A stretch of DNA of 64,000 nt from the NCBI GenBank assembly GCA_012520915.1, contig JAAYNJ010000026.1:1-64000 (forward strand), in the 5' to 3' direction. Shown piece by piece: positions 1 to 7,190 of the stretch; the first letter of the stretch is position 1; each line of letters begins with the position of its first letter. This stretch comes from Oscillospiraceae bacterium (GTDB lineage Bacteria > Bacillota > Clostridia > Oscillospirales > Ruminococcaceae). A model generated the notes under the pieces. The model had not been told where the DNA came from. It was given only the letters and a program-made list of their open reading frames with translations, and searched no databases. The position numbers and the translations under genes were made by a program.

Positions 1-90
1 ACGGGGGAAGGGAAAACAATAGAGTTTTGATGATAGATTAATGACAGGAAAACACGCTTTAGTTTCGCAGTTGACACTCCCTTACTCTCC

Positions 91-238
91 GAGCACAGGC
101 AGGTTTCTTACGAAACCAGCTCCCTCGATAGAGGGAGCCTAATAAAAAGCACAAAACTTAAGCGAAGCATATAAAAGCCCTCCTCAGACTACCTGTGCTC
201 TGTGAGTACGAGGGGGGTGATATGACGAGAGTCATATC
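91..238. repeat. Structured non-coding block of nested inverted repeats
   Basis: No convincing gene is seen in 1-467. GAGCACAGG (91-99) can pair with CCTGTGCTC (192-200). Inside lie two perfect hairpins: GGTTTC/GAAACC (102-107, 112-117) and GCTCCCTC/GAGGGAGC (119-126, 131-138, loop GATA). Just outside is GATATGAC/GTCATATC (219-226, 231-238) with a GAGA loop. This resembles the mobile intergenic repeats common in gut clostridia, or a decayed element; no function can be assigned. Confidence 0.55.
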
Positions 239-313
239 GGGGGAGGGACGAGCGAAGCAGAGTATTTGAACGAAGCGCAGTTTGCCCTGACGATGAAGCT
301 GAGTAAAGAACTA

Positions 314-342
314 ACCCCCGCACCTGCTTTTTGCAGGTGCGG
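314..342. terminator. GC-rich hairpin, left edge of accessory islet
   Basis: CCCCGCACCTGC (314-325) pairs perfectly with GCAGGTGCGGGG (331-342) across a five-T loop. No tight T-tract follows on the plus strand, so termination is plausible but not certain; it may end a gene lying before the window. The right arm is nearly identical to that of the hairpin at 3825-3855. Confidence 0.55.
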
Positions 343-467
343 GGTTGTAATATATAATTATTTTTTTCTTCAGCTTCTCACAACTTTGATGTATTGCCTC
401 TTTTCTTATATTTGTGATATTCTTAATTAGTTCTAAGTTTGTAGTTAACATAATAATGGGGGGAGTT

Positions 468-1121
468 ATGAACTCAACTTTTAATGACATTCTCACAGTG
501 CTTTCGTTTGTAATTTCCGTGGCTGTAGCTTATGTTCAAGTGTTGGATTTTCTTCATAAAAAACGAAATTTAAAAATTTATATTCCTTCGGATGATGACT
601 CCAGAGCCCCCGGGAATATGACTTATATCTTCCCGTCTGTTTATCCTGCTCACGGCTCGACTTCCTCGTTTGCTACAGAAGCTTTGCTTGTCAACAATTC
701 CGCGCTTCCAATAAATATTCTTAGCGTAAGGGTGAAAGACAAATATAATGAGAATATATGGGGTGACAACGATTTCACATTTAGATTTGATAACTCTGAA
801 CCTATTGCTGTAAATCTTGGAGAGTATATGGGGGAAGGAATGATTTGGAATATTGGAGAAGCAATGTCTAAATTTCCAATCCGTCTTGAGGGGTATGAAT
901 CAAAAAAGGTAACTGTTCTAATTCCTTCAACCGGGAATAACGTGAATTTTCATGATATTGAAGAACAGGATAAAAATTTAAAAGAAGATGTGAATCGCAT
1001 TTCAATGATCCCGTTCGAAATAGAATTTGTTACTTCTGTAGGTAAACCCATTAGAAAGTCGGGAGAAGCACAGATTTCTAGCCTGTTAAGACCAGAAGAT
1101 CTTAATGCAGATTTCAGCTGA
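468..1121 (+). CDS. Membrane-anchored protein of unknown function
   Basis: A 217-residue protein with one hydrophobic segment near residues 9-28, followed by a basic patch (HKKR) and a long soluble domain, so the domain is probably cytoplasmic. The ATG at 468 is preferred because GGGGGGAG lies just upstream; the frame stays open to 414 without a better ribosome site. The soluble part carries a V-x-N-N-S-A-L-P-I-N-I pattern that reads like a beta-sandwich core, but I recognise no family. It converges on a tiny minus-strand membrane gene, overlapping it by 8 bases, and sits beside an ImmR/ImmA pair in an accessory islet, so a mobile-element or host-defence role is possible but purely inferred. 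Confidence 0.7.
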   Translation: MNSTFNDILTVLSFVISVAVAYVQVLDFLHKKRNLKIYIPSDDDSRAPGNMTYIFPSVYPAHGSTSSFATEALLVNNSALPINILSVRVKDKYNENIWGDNDFTFRFDNSEPIAVNLGEYMGEGMIWNIGEAMSKFPIRLEGYESKKVTVLIPSTGNNVNFHDIEEQDKNLKEDVNRISMIPFEIEFVTSVGKPIRKSGEAQISSLLRPEDLNADFS

Positions 1122-1299
1122 AGTATGGGTAAATCATTATTCCAATAAGAACAAAACCAGCGACTGCTAAAAGCGCAAATAAAGCAACGATTATATTAAG
1201 CAAGACTGGACGATTCCAAAGTTCGAATATGCGAATCAGTAAAGGTAAGAGAAGAATTATTAAAGATATAGCGAGTATTAAATAATTGATTAATGTCAT
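1114..1299 (-). CDS. Small two-helix membrane protein
   Basis: A 61-residue protein made almost wholly of two hydrophobic helices (about residues 5-22 and 33-57) separated by a short FELWNRP loop. The ATG at 1299 is preceded by a strong GGAGG five bases away, which supports real translation. It overlaps the end of the convergent gene at 468-1121 by 8 bases. Two tandem TGTCC-N8-GGAC inverted repeats lie directly upstream of its ribosome site (1314-1358) and could control it. No family recognised. Confidence 0.6.
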   Translation of the reverse strand: MTLINYLILAISLIILLLPLLIRIFELWNRPVLLNIIVALFALLAVAGFVLIGIMIYPYFS

Positions 1300-1312
1300 T
1301 TATTCCTCCCTG

Positions 1313-1338
1313 CTGTCCTGATTATTGGACAGTTTTTT
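1313..1338 (+). terminator. Intrinsic terminator
   Basis: CTGTCC (1313-1318) pairs with GGACAG (1327-1332), followed by six T residues. It would end plus-strand transcription coming from the gene at 468-1121 after it has run antisense to the small gene at 1114-1299. Confidence 0.55.
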
Positions 1339-1358
1339 GTTGTCCGTACTAATGGACT
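1314..1358. promoter_or_regulatory. Tandem TGTCC-N8-GGAC inverted repeats
   Basis: Two inverted repeats of the same form, TGTCC-N8-GGAC, lie at 1314-1330 and 1341-1357, a period of 27 bases. The first doubles as the terminator stem. Their place immediately upstream of the minus-strand gene at 1114-1299 fits a paired operator for that gene. The rest of the gap to 1621 holds the promoter of the repressor gene and nothing else I can identify. Confidence 0.35.
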
Positions 1359-1574
1359 GTACTTTAGTTATGCTTTCTTAGACTTCAAATTTGTTAGTGC
1401 TATCAATATTCCGCTATTAGATTCTTTTCTACCTGATTCTGTATCCGTTTTTTCGTCTAATTTCTGAAAAATTTCTCAACTTTATCTCCTTTAGTCCCTT
1501 GCCGGTATCATTATAGTACCATATCGGGAAGCTTTCAAGCCCGTTTTAAAGAAAATCCCATTTTGGTAATTATA

Positions 1575-1603
1575 TAGACAGTTGCCATCTTGGTATCTAT
1601 AAT
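1575..1603 (+). promoter_or_regulatory. Sigma-A-type promoter of the ImmR-like gene, with TTGGTA repeats
   Basis: TAGACA (1575-1580), a 17-base spacer and a perfect TATAAT (1598-1603) precede the repressor gene; the RBS AGGAGGT follows within 15 bases, leaving a very short leader. Direct TTGGTA hexamers at 1563-1568 and 1590-1595 flank the -35 box and enter the spacer, a layout expected for autoregulation. Confidence 0.7.
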
Positions 1604-1621
1604 GAAGTAGGAGGTACCATT

Positions 1622-1957
1622 ATGAAACTTAAAGATATAAGGGAAAAAAGGAGAATAACGCAGACAGAATTGGCTGATTATCTCGGAGTCAAGAGGAACA
1701 CAATATCAAGGTATGAAACAGGGGATAGGGAACCCAACAACGAAACTCTTGTAAGAATTGCGGAGTACTTTGATGTATCAGTCGATTATTTGCTCGGAAA
1801 GACAGATATTACAGCGCCACCTTCTGCTAACATAGACGATATATTACTTCATGCTCTATTTGACGGCGACAAAGAAGTAACCGAAGAAATGATGGACGAA
1901 GTCAAAAACTTCGCTCAATATGTGAAAGAGAGAGAAAAGAAGAAAAAATATGGATAA
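1622..1957 (+). CDS. XRE-family repressor, ImmR-like
   Basis: A 111-residue regulator. Residues 1-60 form a helix-turn-helix of the Cro/CI type (recognition stretch around VKRNTISRYETGDREP), followed by the DVSVDYLLG signature usual in this family and a charged C-terminal tail. The start follows AGGAGG at good spacing. It overlaps the next gene, an ImmA-type peptidase, by 8 bases. In known elements such as ICEBs1 and many prophages, ImmR represses excision or lytic genes and is cleaved by ImmA; that partner arrangement is conserved here. It probably controls its own promoter and possibly the divergent or downstream membrane genes. Confidence 0.85.
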   Translation: MKLKDIREKRRITQTELADYLGVKRNTISRYETGDREPNNETLVRIAEYFDVSVDYLLGKTDITAPPSANIDDILLHALFDGDKEVTEEMMDEVKNFAQYVKEREKKKKYG

Positions 1958-2339
1958 TTTATTTGAAGTTGCAGAGTTGAATGGAATTGAAGTCACTTAC
2001 TTCAACACGCCAGAGAATGGTGCGCAGTCTGCAACACTTAACGGAAACTGTTATATTGCTCTTGATTACGGTTTGATGTGGCAAAGGGTAAATGAAAGGG
2101 TACACCTTGCTCACGAACTGGGGCATTGTTTGACTGGAAGTTTCTACAATATATTCAGTCCGTTTGATTTGCGCTCCAGGCACGAGCGCCGTGCTGATAA
2201 ATGGGCAATAAAAAAACTTGTTCCGGAGAACGAGCTGAAAGAATTGTTGTCTTATATGGATAAGTGGGAAGTAGCGGAACATTTTGAAGTAACGATTGAT
2301 TTTTTGGAAAAGGCGATTGCGTTTTATAAAGGAAAATAA
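1950..2339 (+). CDS. ImmA/IrrE-family metallopeptidase
   Basis: A 129-residue zinc peptidase. The HELGH motif (HExxH) lies around residues 51-55 and the downstream ERRADKWA helix supplies the third ligand or catalytic-site residues typical of ImmA. In characterised systems this enzyme cleaves the adjacent XRE repressor to derepress the element after a stress or quorum signal. It overlaps the repressor gene by 8 bases, so the two are translationally coupled. All visible active-site residues are present. The substrate is inferred to be the repressor at 1622-1957. Confidence 0.85.
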   Translation: MDNLFEVAELNGIEVTYFNTPENGAQSATLNGNCYIALDYGLMWQRVNERVHLAHELGHCLTGSFYNIFSPFDLRSRHERRADKWAIKKLVPENELKELLSYMDKWEVAEHFEVTIDFLEKAIAFYKGK

Positions 2340-2353
2340 AACGAGGTGATGAG

Positions 2354-2812
2354 ATGCTAGCGTATCTGTTTGATGTTTTGTTGGTATTCGGCGGTTTTTT
2401 AGTAGCAAATTTCTGTGTATTTCAAGTAGTGGCGACAATAAGAGTCGGTCCGGTAGCAACAAAGTTTATAGAAGACTCTTTAATTAAGTATGATAAAATG
2501 AGGGTAAAAAGACGGGATTTATACACAATAATAATCAATGTGATAATAATATTGGTGGTTAGTACGTTGGTGGCTGTGTTTTTGAATAACAGACTTGGCG
2601 GTTTTGCAATAGGGTTCATAATAGGAACCTTGATTGTCATATTAAAGGCAAAGCCTACTGAACAACATATACAGGAATATTTACACAGTATCAATTACTT
2701 AATAGACCAGCAGTCGCTTCGAGAGGCTATGGAGCGAGATTTGTATATTCAAAAACAGATTGATGATTTGTTTAATATGGGAAATATGGATAACAACGAT
2801 CATCATCAATAA
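2354..2812 (+). CDS. Membrane protein of unknown function
   Basis: A 152-residue protein with an N-terminal hydrophobic helix (about residues 3-25) and a strongly hydrophobic region at about residues 58-95 that could form two helices, then a polar tail rich in Gln, Asp and Asn ending in two His. The start follows GAGGTGATGAG. It lies 14 bases after the ImmA-type gene and 25 before the next membrane gene, so it is in the same operon. The last codons resemble the stretch at about 3713-3742, where a short ATCATCATCAA run recurs, hinting at local duplication. No family recognised. Confidence 0.6.
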   Translation: MLAYLFDVLLVFGGFLVANFCVFQVVATIRVGPVATKFIEDSLIKYDKMRVKRRDLYTIIINVIIILVVSTLVAVFLNNRLGGFAIGFIIGTLIVILKAKPTEQHIQEYLHSINYLIDQQSLREAMERDLYIQKQIDDLFNMGNMDNNDHHQ

Positions 2813-2837
2813 TAGCGTTTTATAAAGAGGTGCCGTG

Positions 2838-3662
2838 ATGATTGCTTCAGGCCTGATACTAATAATCGGTTTTTTTTCATTTTTGTCGGCTGTTATTGAG
2901 GTAATAAGAAAAAGGTCAAAAACATTAGATTTTGCCGGAATGTATGAGATAAATGACAATCCGCTTTATATTCTTTATTTGGTATTAGTGCTAGCTTCTA
3001 TGGGTGCGTATGCAATAGTAGAGCCAACAATATTTACGGAGCTGTCGTGGGATTTACTAGATATCTTGACTCAAATTATGTTGTTGTGCAACGCGATATA
3101 TTGGGTGATTATCTTTGTAAAAGCAGTAGTTAAGCCTAGCAAAGAAAAATGGAACTCTAGCACGGTGAATGGGTGGCTGACAGCATTAATAATTCTTTCG
3201 TTCTTTATTGTGTTCGAAACTAAATCAGTGTTAAAAATTAAAGAAGAAAAAGCCCTTGAACTTATAGAAGAAACGAATGCAGAATTGATAGAACAGGCGA
3301 TGTATAAGGTTGAAAATGCAGATGCCGATTTTTGGGATAGCATACCGACAAACATTAAACCGATAAATTATGAAAAAGTTTATTGGACTCCAAATGGAAA
3401 AAGTTTTCACTCAACAGAAGACTGTGTGGCATTATCAAGGTCAGAAGACATCTTTTATAGTTCATTAGAAGAAGCTATAGCGAGGGGAAAATGGAAACCC
3501 TGCTCTAAATGTGTAGCGAGTAGGGGAGCATATGGTTATACGGACATAATGTCAACGGTTACACCATATATTGAAGATAACAATAATAGTTCAGGAGAAA
3601 AAGGACTAACACCAATACCGGATACATTATTTGAAGAACACCTTAGAAAGAATTTACCCTAA
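2838..3662 (+). CDS. Membrane protein with C-terminal Cys/His putative metal-binding domain
   Basis: About 274 residues. Three to four hydrophobic segments lie at roughly residues 3-21, 35-60, 75-95 and 113-130. A helical linker follows, then a compact domain near residues 178-235 with the pattern V-Y-W-T-x-x-G-K-S-F-H-x5-C, a Y-S-S-L-E-E-A motif and a final P-C-x-K-C. This His/Cys arrangement is known as a small C-terminal module on diverse secreted or membrane proteins of Bacillota and probably binds a metal. The start could be GTG at 2835 or ATG at 2838; the AGAGGTG site fits either. It ends the ImmR/ImmA operon. Function unknown. Confidence 0.65.
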   Translation: MIASGLILIIGFFSFLSAVIEVIRKRSKTLDFAGMYEINDNPLYILYLVLVLASMGAYAIVEPTIFTELSWDLLDILTQIMLLCNAIYWVIIFVKAVVKPSKEKWNSSTVNGWLTALIILSFFIVFETKSVLKIKEEKALELIEETNAELIEQAMYKVENADADFWDSIPTNIKPINYEKVYWTPNGKSFHSTEDCVALSRSEDIFYSSLEEAIARGKWKPCSKCVASRGAYGYTDIMSTVTPYIEDNNNSSGEKGLTPIPDTLFEEHLRKNLP

Positions 3663-3785
3663 ATGAGTCAGAAGGAAAGGGCAAAAAGCACAAAATTGCA
3701 GAATTGGGGAATAGAGATAACAACAATCATCATCAACAATAATAAGCAAGGCAAGAAAGAGAGAAACTGGAGTTTATATAATTAA
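3663..3785 (+). CDS. Possible 40-residue ORF directly after the previous stop
   Basis: An ATG abuts the stop of the preceding gene (TAAATG) and opens a 40-codon frame rich in Lys, Asn, Thr and Ile. There is no separate ribosome site, so it could only be made by coupled reinitiation. Composition looks like degenerate sequence rather than a folded protein. Weakly supported; it may be non-coding. Confidence 0.2.
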   Translation: MSQKERAKSTKLQNWGIEITTIIINNNKQGKKERNWSLYN

Positions 3786-3824
3786 CTAGCCCATATTGTT
3801 TCTTGTTCACTAGAAATCAAAACA

Positions 3825-3855
3825 CCCCCGCACCAGCAAAATGCAGGTGCGGGGG
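3825..3855 (-). terminator. GC-rich hairpin between convergent genes
   Basis: CCCCCGCACC (3825-3834) pairs with GGTGCGGGGG (3846-3855); the inner GC/GC pairs extend the stem past one A-A mismatch. On the minus strand it is followed by TGTTTTGATTT, so it probably terminates the CNNM-type gene ending at 3870. It shares the TGCAGGTGCGGGG right arm with the hairpin at 314-342. Confidence 0.65.
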
Positions 3856-3869
3856 TTGACTTTAAAATA

Positions 3870-5216
3870 CTATTCTTTTTCTTCGGTTTCTTCTTCGGGT
3901 TCGGGTTCAACGACGCTTACTATCGCGCTTACGAGTCTGCGGTCTTTGATTTCCGTTACCTGAATTTTTAGGTTGTAGTCTTCGAGTTCGGGCATGCTTC
4001 CGTCGTCCGGCACGCTTCCTAAAAGTCCGAAAACAAGTCCTCCGAAAGTTTCGTATTCATCTTCGGGGAGGAGCACGCCGAGTTCGTGGGTGATTTCTTC
4101 AAGCGATACGGTGCCCTCAATTCTCCAGGTGTTTTCACCTATCTTTTCTATCGGCGGTGCTTCCACGGGCGCCGTTTGGTCGTCTTCCAAATCGCCTACG
4201 AGTTCTTCGAGAAGGTCGTTCATAGTTATTATTCCGCTCATTCCGCCGTATTCATCGACGACAACGGCAAAGTGAATTCTCGATGTCTTCATGTTGTTGA
4301 ACAGGATGTCCGCTCTGACGGTTTCCGGTACGAAATAGACGGGCTGCACGGCGCCGTCCATGACCGACTTGCGGGATTTATCGTCCAGTCTGAAATAATC
4401 TTTCACATTGAGTATGCCGACGACATTATCCGCGGTATCGTCGCATATCGGAAATACCGAATAGCGGTTTTCCTTTATCGTCTCTTCCCATTCCTCGTCG
4501 CTGTCTTCGAGCCAAAGTATAACGACCTCGGTGCGGTGGGTCATTACCTCCTCCGCAAAGGTGTCGTCGAACTCAAAGAGGTTTTGGATAATGACCTGCT
4601 CTTCCGGCAGAATCGTGCCCTGCTGTTTGCCTGAAGCGAGGAGCATTCTGATTTCCTCTTCGGCGTTTTTTTCGTCTTCGCTGTGAGGGTCAACGCCGAA
4701 AAGTCTTAAAAGTCCGTTTGTTGAAACGGTAAACAGCCAGACTGCGGGGGTAAAGAGTTTGGAAAGAAAATATATAAGTCCCGACATTCCTAGTGCCAGG
4801 CTCTCCGCTTTCTTCATGCCTATTCTCTTGGGGATAAGCTCGCCGAGAAGTACGGTAAAATATGTGAGCAGGAGGGTGATGATGATTACCGAAATTGCCC
4901 TGATTAAAGGTTCGGGCAGGTTGATGCCGATTTTGATAAACCGGGCAACAAGCCTATCGGAAAAGTTGCCGGTCGCAACCGCGGAGCTAAACAGGTTTAC
5001 GAGGGTGATTCCGACCTGAATGGTGGAGAGAAATCTCGACGGCTGGTCTATGAGCTTGGTCAGCCTTACGGCGCGTTTGTCGCCGGTTGCGGTGAGCTTT
5101 GCAAGCCTGTTGTCGTTCATGGAGATTACCGCCATCTCGGCGCTTGCAAATATGGCATTTATGAATATAAAAATGAATTGAAGAAACAGTAACCAGATTA
5201 TAGGTCGATCGTTCAG
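3870..5216 (-). CDS. CNNM/CorC-family transporter (DUF21-CBS-CorC_HlyC)
   Basis: A hemolysin-C/CorC-type integral membrane protein likely to export or regulate magnesium or other divalent cations. Order: DUF21 membrane domain in the first 190 residues or so, paired CBS domains (around the VMTHRTEVV and VVVDEYGGMSGIITMNDL stretches), then a CorC_HlyC domain and an acidic Glu-rich tail. The first ATG (5135) would remove the first membrane helix, which family members have. The frame continues upstream through IIWLLFLQFIFIFINAIFAS, with no ATG, GTG or TTG, to a CTG at 5216 that lies 7 bases after a strong AAGGAGG. CTG is therefore my choice (448 residues); ATT at 5219 is an alternative, as is a base error. 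Confidence 0.85.
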   Translation of the reverse strand: MNDRPIIWLLFLQFIFIFINAIFASAEMAVISMNDNRLAKLTATGDKRAVRLTKLIDQPSRFLSTIQVGITLVNLFSSAVATGNFSDRLVARFIKIGINLPEPLIRAISVIIITLLLTYFTVLLGELIPKRIGMKKAESLALGMSGLIYFLSKLFTPAVWLFTVSTNGLLRLFGVDPHSEDEKNAEEEIRMLLASGKQQGTILPEEQVIIQNLFEFDDTFAEEVMTHRTEVVILWLEDSDEEWEETIKENRYSVFPICDDTADNVVGILNVKDYFRLDDKSRKSVMDGAVQPVYFVPETVRADILFNNMKTSRIHFAVVVDEYGGMSGIITMNDLLEELVGDLEDDQTAPVEAPPIEKIGENTWRIEGTVSLEEITHELGVLLPEDEYETFGGLVFGLLGSVPDDGSMPELEDYNLKIQVTEIKDRRLVSAIVSVVEPEPEEETEEKE

Positions 5217-5632
5217 AATATTACCTCCTTAGGGAATTCCGAAATATGGCGGAAACCTTTCCTGAATGCCGGAAAAACCGCCGGGACATAAAACAGGAAT
5301 AAAAAAACACACGGCGTTAGGGTCAACATAAACATACCCCCTGCCATATGCGCAGAAATTTAAAATATACAATTAAATTTTTAAGATAAAACAAATCAGT
5401 ACTTCGAGGGTTCGGAGGGTCCTGATCAGAAATATCGTTCACTTATCTGCACCAATCCTTTCGATGAAATATTATATTATATTTAACATTATATGTAAAG
5501 ACTGGCGGTATTTAATAAAAGAAAACGCCTTGACTATAAAGGTTTTCTCCGGCCTGTTTTGTAAAAAAAGTAAAAAGACGCAGGCTTTTGACCTGCGTCT
5601 TTTTTTGTTTAAAAATCTTTTTTTTACCGCCG
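5217..5632. other. Intergenic region with hairpins
   Basis: No gene is supported. Near 5395-5426 an ATCAG/CTGAT pair encloses CTTCGA-GGG-TTCGGAG, a small two-part hairpin. On the minus strand TTGACC (5326-5321) with a weak TTTATT box 17 bases on might drive the CNNM-type gene. The right part holds the terminator at 5572-5604. Confidence 0.35.
5572..5604 (-). terminator. Intrinsic terminator of the VPKTG-type gene
   Basis: AAAAAGACGCAGG (5572-5584) pairs perfectly with CCTGCGTCTTTTT (5592-5604) across a seven-base loop. On the minus strand it lies about 30 bases after the stop at 5633 and is followed by further T runs. Confidence 0.85.
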
Positions 5633-5908
5633 TTATTCGTAGTCTTCGGCTTTAAATACAATCTTTTTCTCGCCGGATTCCTCCTCTTTTTTCTCAACCT
5701 TTTTTTTCAAAGAATATTTGTTTTTCCGTCTTGCGGAAATGATAAGGACAACAGCAAGAATGAGGCTTATAGCAGCGAGCGCTATCCAGATAATAATATT
5801 CGTCTCATCGCCGGTTTTCGGAACCGGCGGTATTTTTTTGTTTGAGTATACGGCGAAAAGGCCGAGAGATAAAAGAAAAATAATAAGGATAAATAGGCGT
5901 TTGTTCAT
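5633..5908 (-). CDS. Miniature sortase-motif membrane protein without a passenger domain
   Basis: A 91-residue protein. An N-terminal hydrophobic signal (about residues 3-20) is followed after only a few residues by IPPVPKTGDETN, which contains a VPKTG sortase-like motif, then a second hydrophobic helix (about 37-57), a basic stop-transfer stretch and an unusually long charged tail rich in Lys and Glu. Normal sortase substrates carry a large surface domain before the motif and only a few residues after the helix; here the surface domain is absent. Start at ATG 5908 behind GGGGA; a TTG at 5929 is possible. A class B sortase gene lies at 25254-26000 and another VPxTGD protein at 13698-15272. 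Role unknown. Confidence 0.65.
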   Translation of the reverse strand: MNKRLFILIIFLLSLGLFAVYSNKKIPPVPKTGDETNIIIWIALAAISLILAVVLIISARRKNKYSLKKKVEKKEEESGEKKIVFKAEDYE

Positions 5909-6120
5909 TTCTATTCCCCGCTGTATCAAATTAAAATTCCAAAATCTATTTTATATAAAACTTCCGTCGAAGTAAATGAATAATCCAAAGATGCTGTCGT
6001 GGTATGTCGCCTGTTTTAAAAGATAATATGCGGTTGTGCGGCCGAAGAGGCAGAGGAGAATAAAATCCCGAATATGTGAGGACGCGGGGCGGGGGCGTCG
6101 GGGATTTGGAAAGGAGAAAA

Positions 6121-6282
6121 ATGAATTGTCCCGATTGTGAACTGGAACTTAAGGTTACAAAGACACATACCGAAGTTGCCGGCGATAAGGCGGTGATGGT
6201 GCAGGAGCTGTCCTGTATCAATCCGGCCTGCAAAATGTCTTCGAGAGAAGCGGTTGAAACAATCCGGCATGAACTCGGTTAA
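6121..6282 (+). CDS. Small zinc-ribbon phage protein
   Basis: A 53-residue protein with CPDC near the N-terminus and C-x4-C (CINPAC) near residues 37-42, the four-cysteine arrangement of a zinc ribbon. The ATG follows AAAGGAG; the longer upstream frame to 6076 lacks support. In related prophages a similar small cysteine protein sits between portal and scaffold genes, and here it directly precedes the scaffold gene. It is the leftmost recognisable gene of the phage cassette. Its biochemical role is not established. Confidence 0.65.
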   Translation: MNCPDCELELKVTKTHTEVAGDKAVMVQELSCINPACKMSSREAVETIRHELG

Positions 6283-6348
6283 AAAGTTTAAAACGAAAAA
6301 GTATAGGCTAAACCAAGCCGACGCCAAACCGGGCGGGAAAGGGAAATT

Positions 6349-7176
6349 ATGGATTTTGAAGAAATGATAGTAGAGGGATTTTCACAAAACGGGCAGACCG
6401 GGCAAGTTGTTGAGGAAACCGAAACTACTGAAACCGAAACCGTTGAAGAAACAACGGAAAAAACGACCGAAACAGAGGAAACGACGACCGAAGAAGGTAT
6501 CAGATTTAAACACAAAGACCTTGTGTTGGACCTTGATACCGAAGCGGTGGGGAAACTCTCAAAGGCGTTTGGAGTGGATGACAGGGCATTTGTAGATACT
6601 CTTCAAAAAGGTATGAACTACGACCATCTTAAAGACCGTATCGACAAGCGTTACGGACACATCATCTCGGCTGTCACGGCTTTTGCAGAAAAAAGCGGAC
6701 AAAGCGAGGGGGAGATAGTCGCACAGCTCGCAGGAGTTGTAGGAGAAGTCAGCGGACGGTACGAGTATGAAAGAGCGTATGACGACCTTAAAAAGAGATA
6801 TCCGGAACTTGACGAGAATACCGTTGACATTATGGCGAAAGAAAAGGTCGATACTCTTAAAATTGTCAGAGAGCGAAACGACAGGGAATCGGACAATCCG
6901 TGGGTTAAATTCTTTATGTCTCATCCCGAGATAGAGGGAGCGGACAAAATCCCCGATGAAGTCTATTCGCTTGTTCGGTCGGGTTTGGAGCCCGAAACCG
7001 CATATCTTAGACACCAATTGGACAGCAGGACGAGGGAAGTCCAGGAAATGACTCAAAAAATCGAAGGGTATCAAAAGGCCAGACTGACGGAAGAAAAATC
7101 AACAGGCAGTTTATCGAAAGGAACTGCCGAAGAAAAGAAAGACCCCTTCATTGAAGGGTGGGAAAACTATCTATAA
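6349..7176 (+). CDS. Phage capsid scaffolding protein
   Basis: A 275-residue acidic, mostly helical protein immediately before the major capsid gene, the standard place for a scaffold. The N-terminal 50 residues are a low-complexity Glu/Thr tract encoded by repeated GAAAC-type units; the middle is charged helix (PELDENTVDIMAKEKVDTLK region); the C-terminus ends in DPFIEGWENYL, resembling the DPF-x-x-G-F tails of many phage scaffolds that touch the capsid protein. It would guide procapsid assembly and leave before DNA packaging. Start ATG behind GGGAAAGGGA. Identification rests on position and tail, not on strong fold signatures. Confidence 0.7.
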   Translation: MDFEEMIVEGFSQNGQTGQVVEETETTETETVEETTEKTTETEETTTEEGIRFKHKDLVLDLDTEAVGKLSKAFGVDDRAFVDTLQKGMNYDHLKDRIDKRYGHIISAVTAFAEKSGQSEGEIVAQLAGVVGEVSGRYEYERAYDDLKKRYPELDENTVDIMAKEKVDTLKIVRERNDRESDNPWVKFFMSHPEIEGADKIPDEVYSLVRSGLEPETAYLRHQLDSRTREVQEMTQKIEGYQKARLTEEKSTGSLSKGTAEEKKDPFIEGWENYL

Positions 7177-7190
7177 AAGGAGATTAAATA

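Noticed and set aside
1959-2462. A 167-residue minus-strand frame over the ImmA-type gene
   Set aside because: It is antisense to a gene with a clear HExxH active site and has no ribosome site or recognisable protein features.
314-3855. The two matching GC-rich hairpins as attachment sites of a mobile element
   Set aside because: They are inverted-repeat hairpins with terminator-like features, not clean direct repeats, and no integrase or transposase lies between them.
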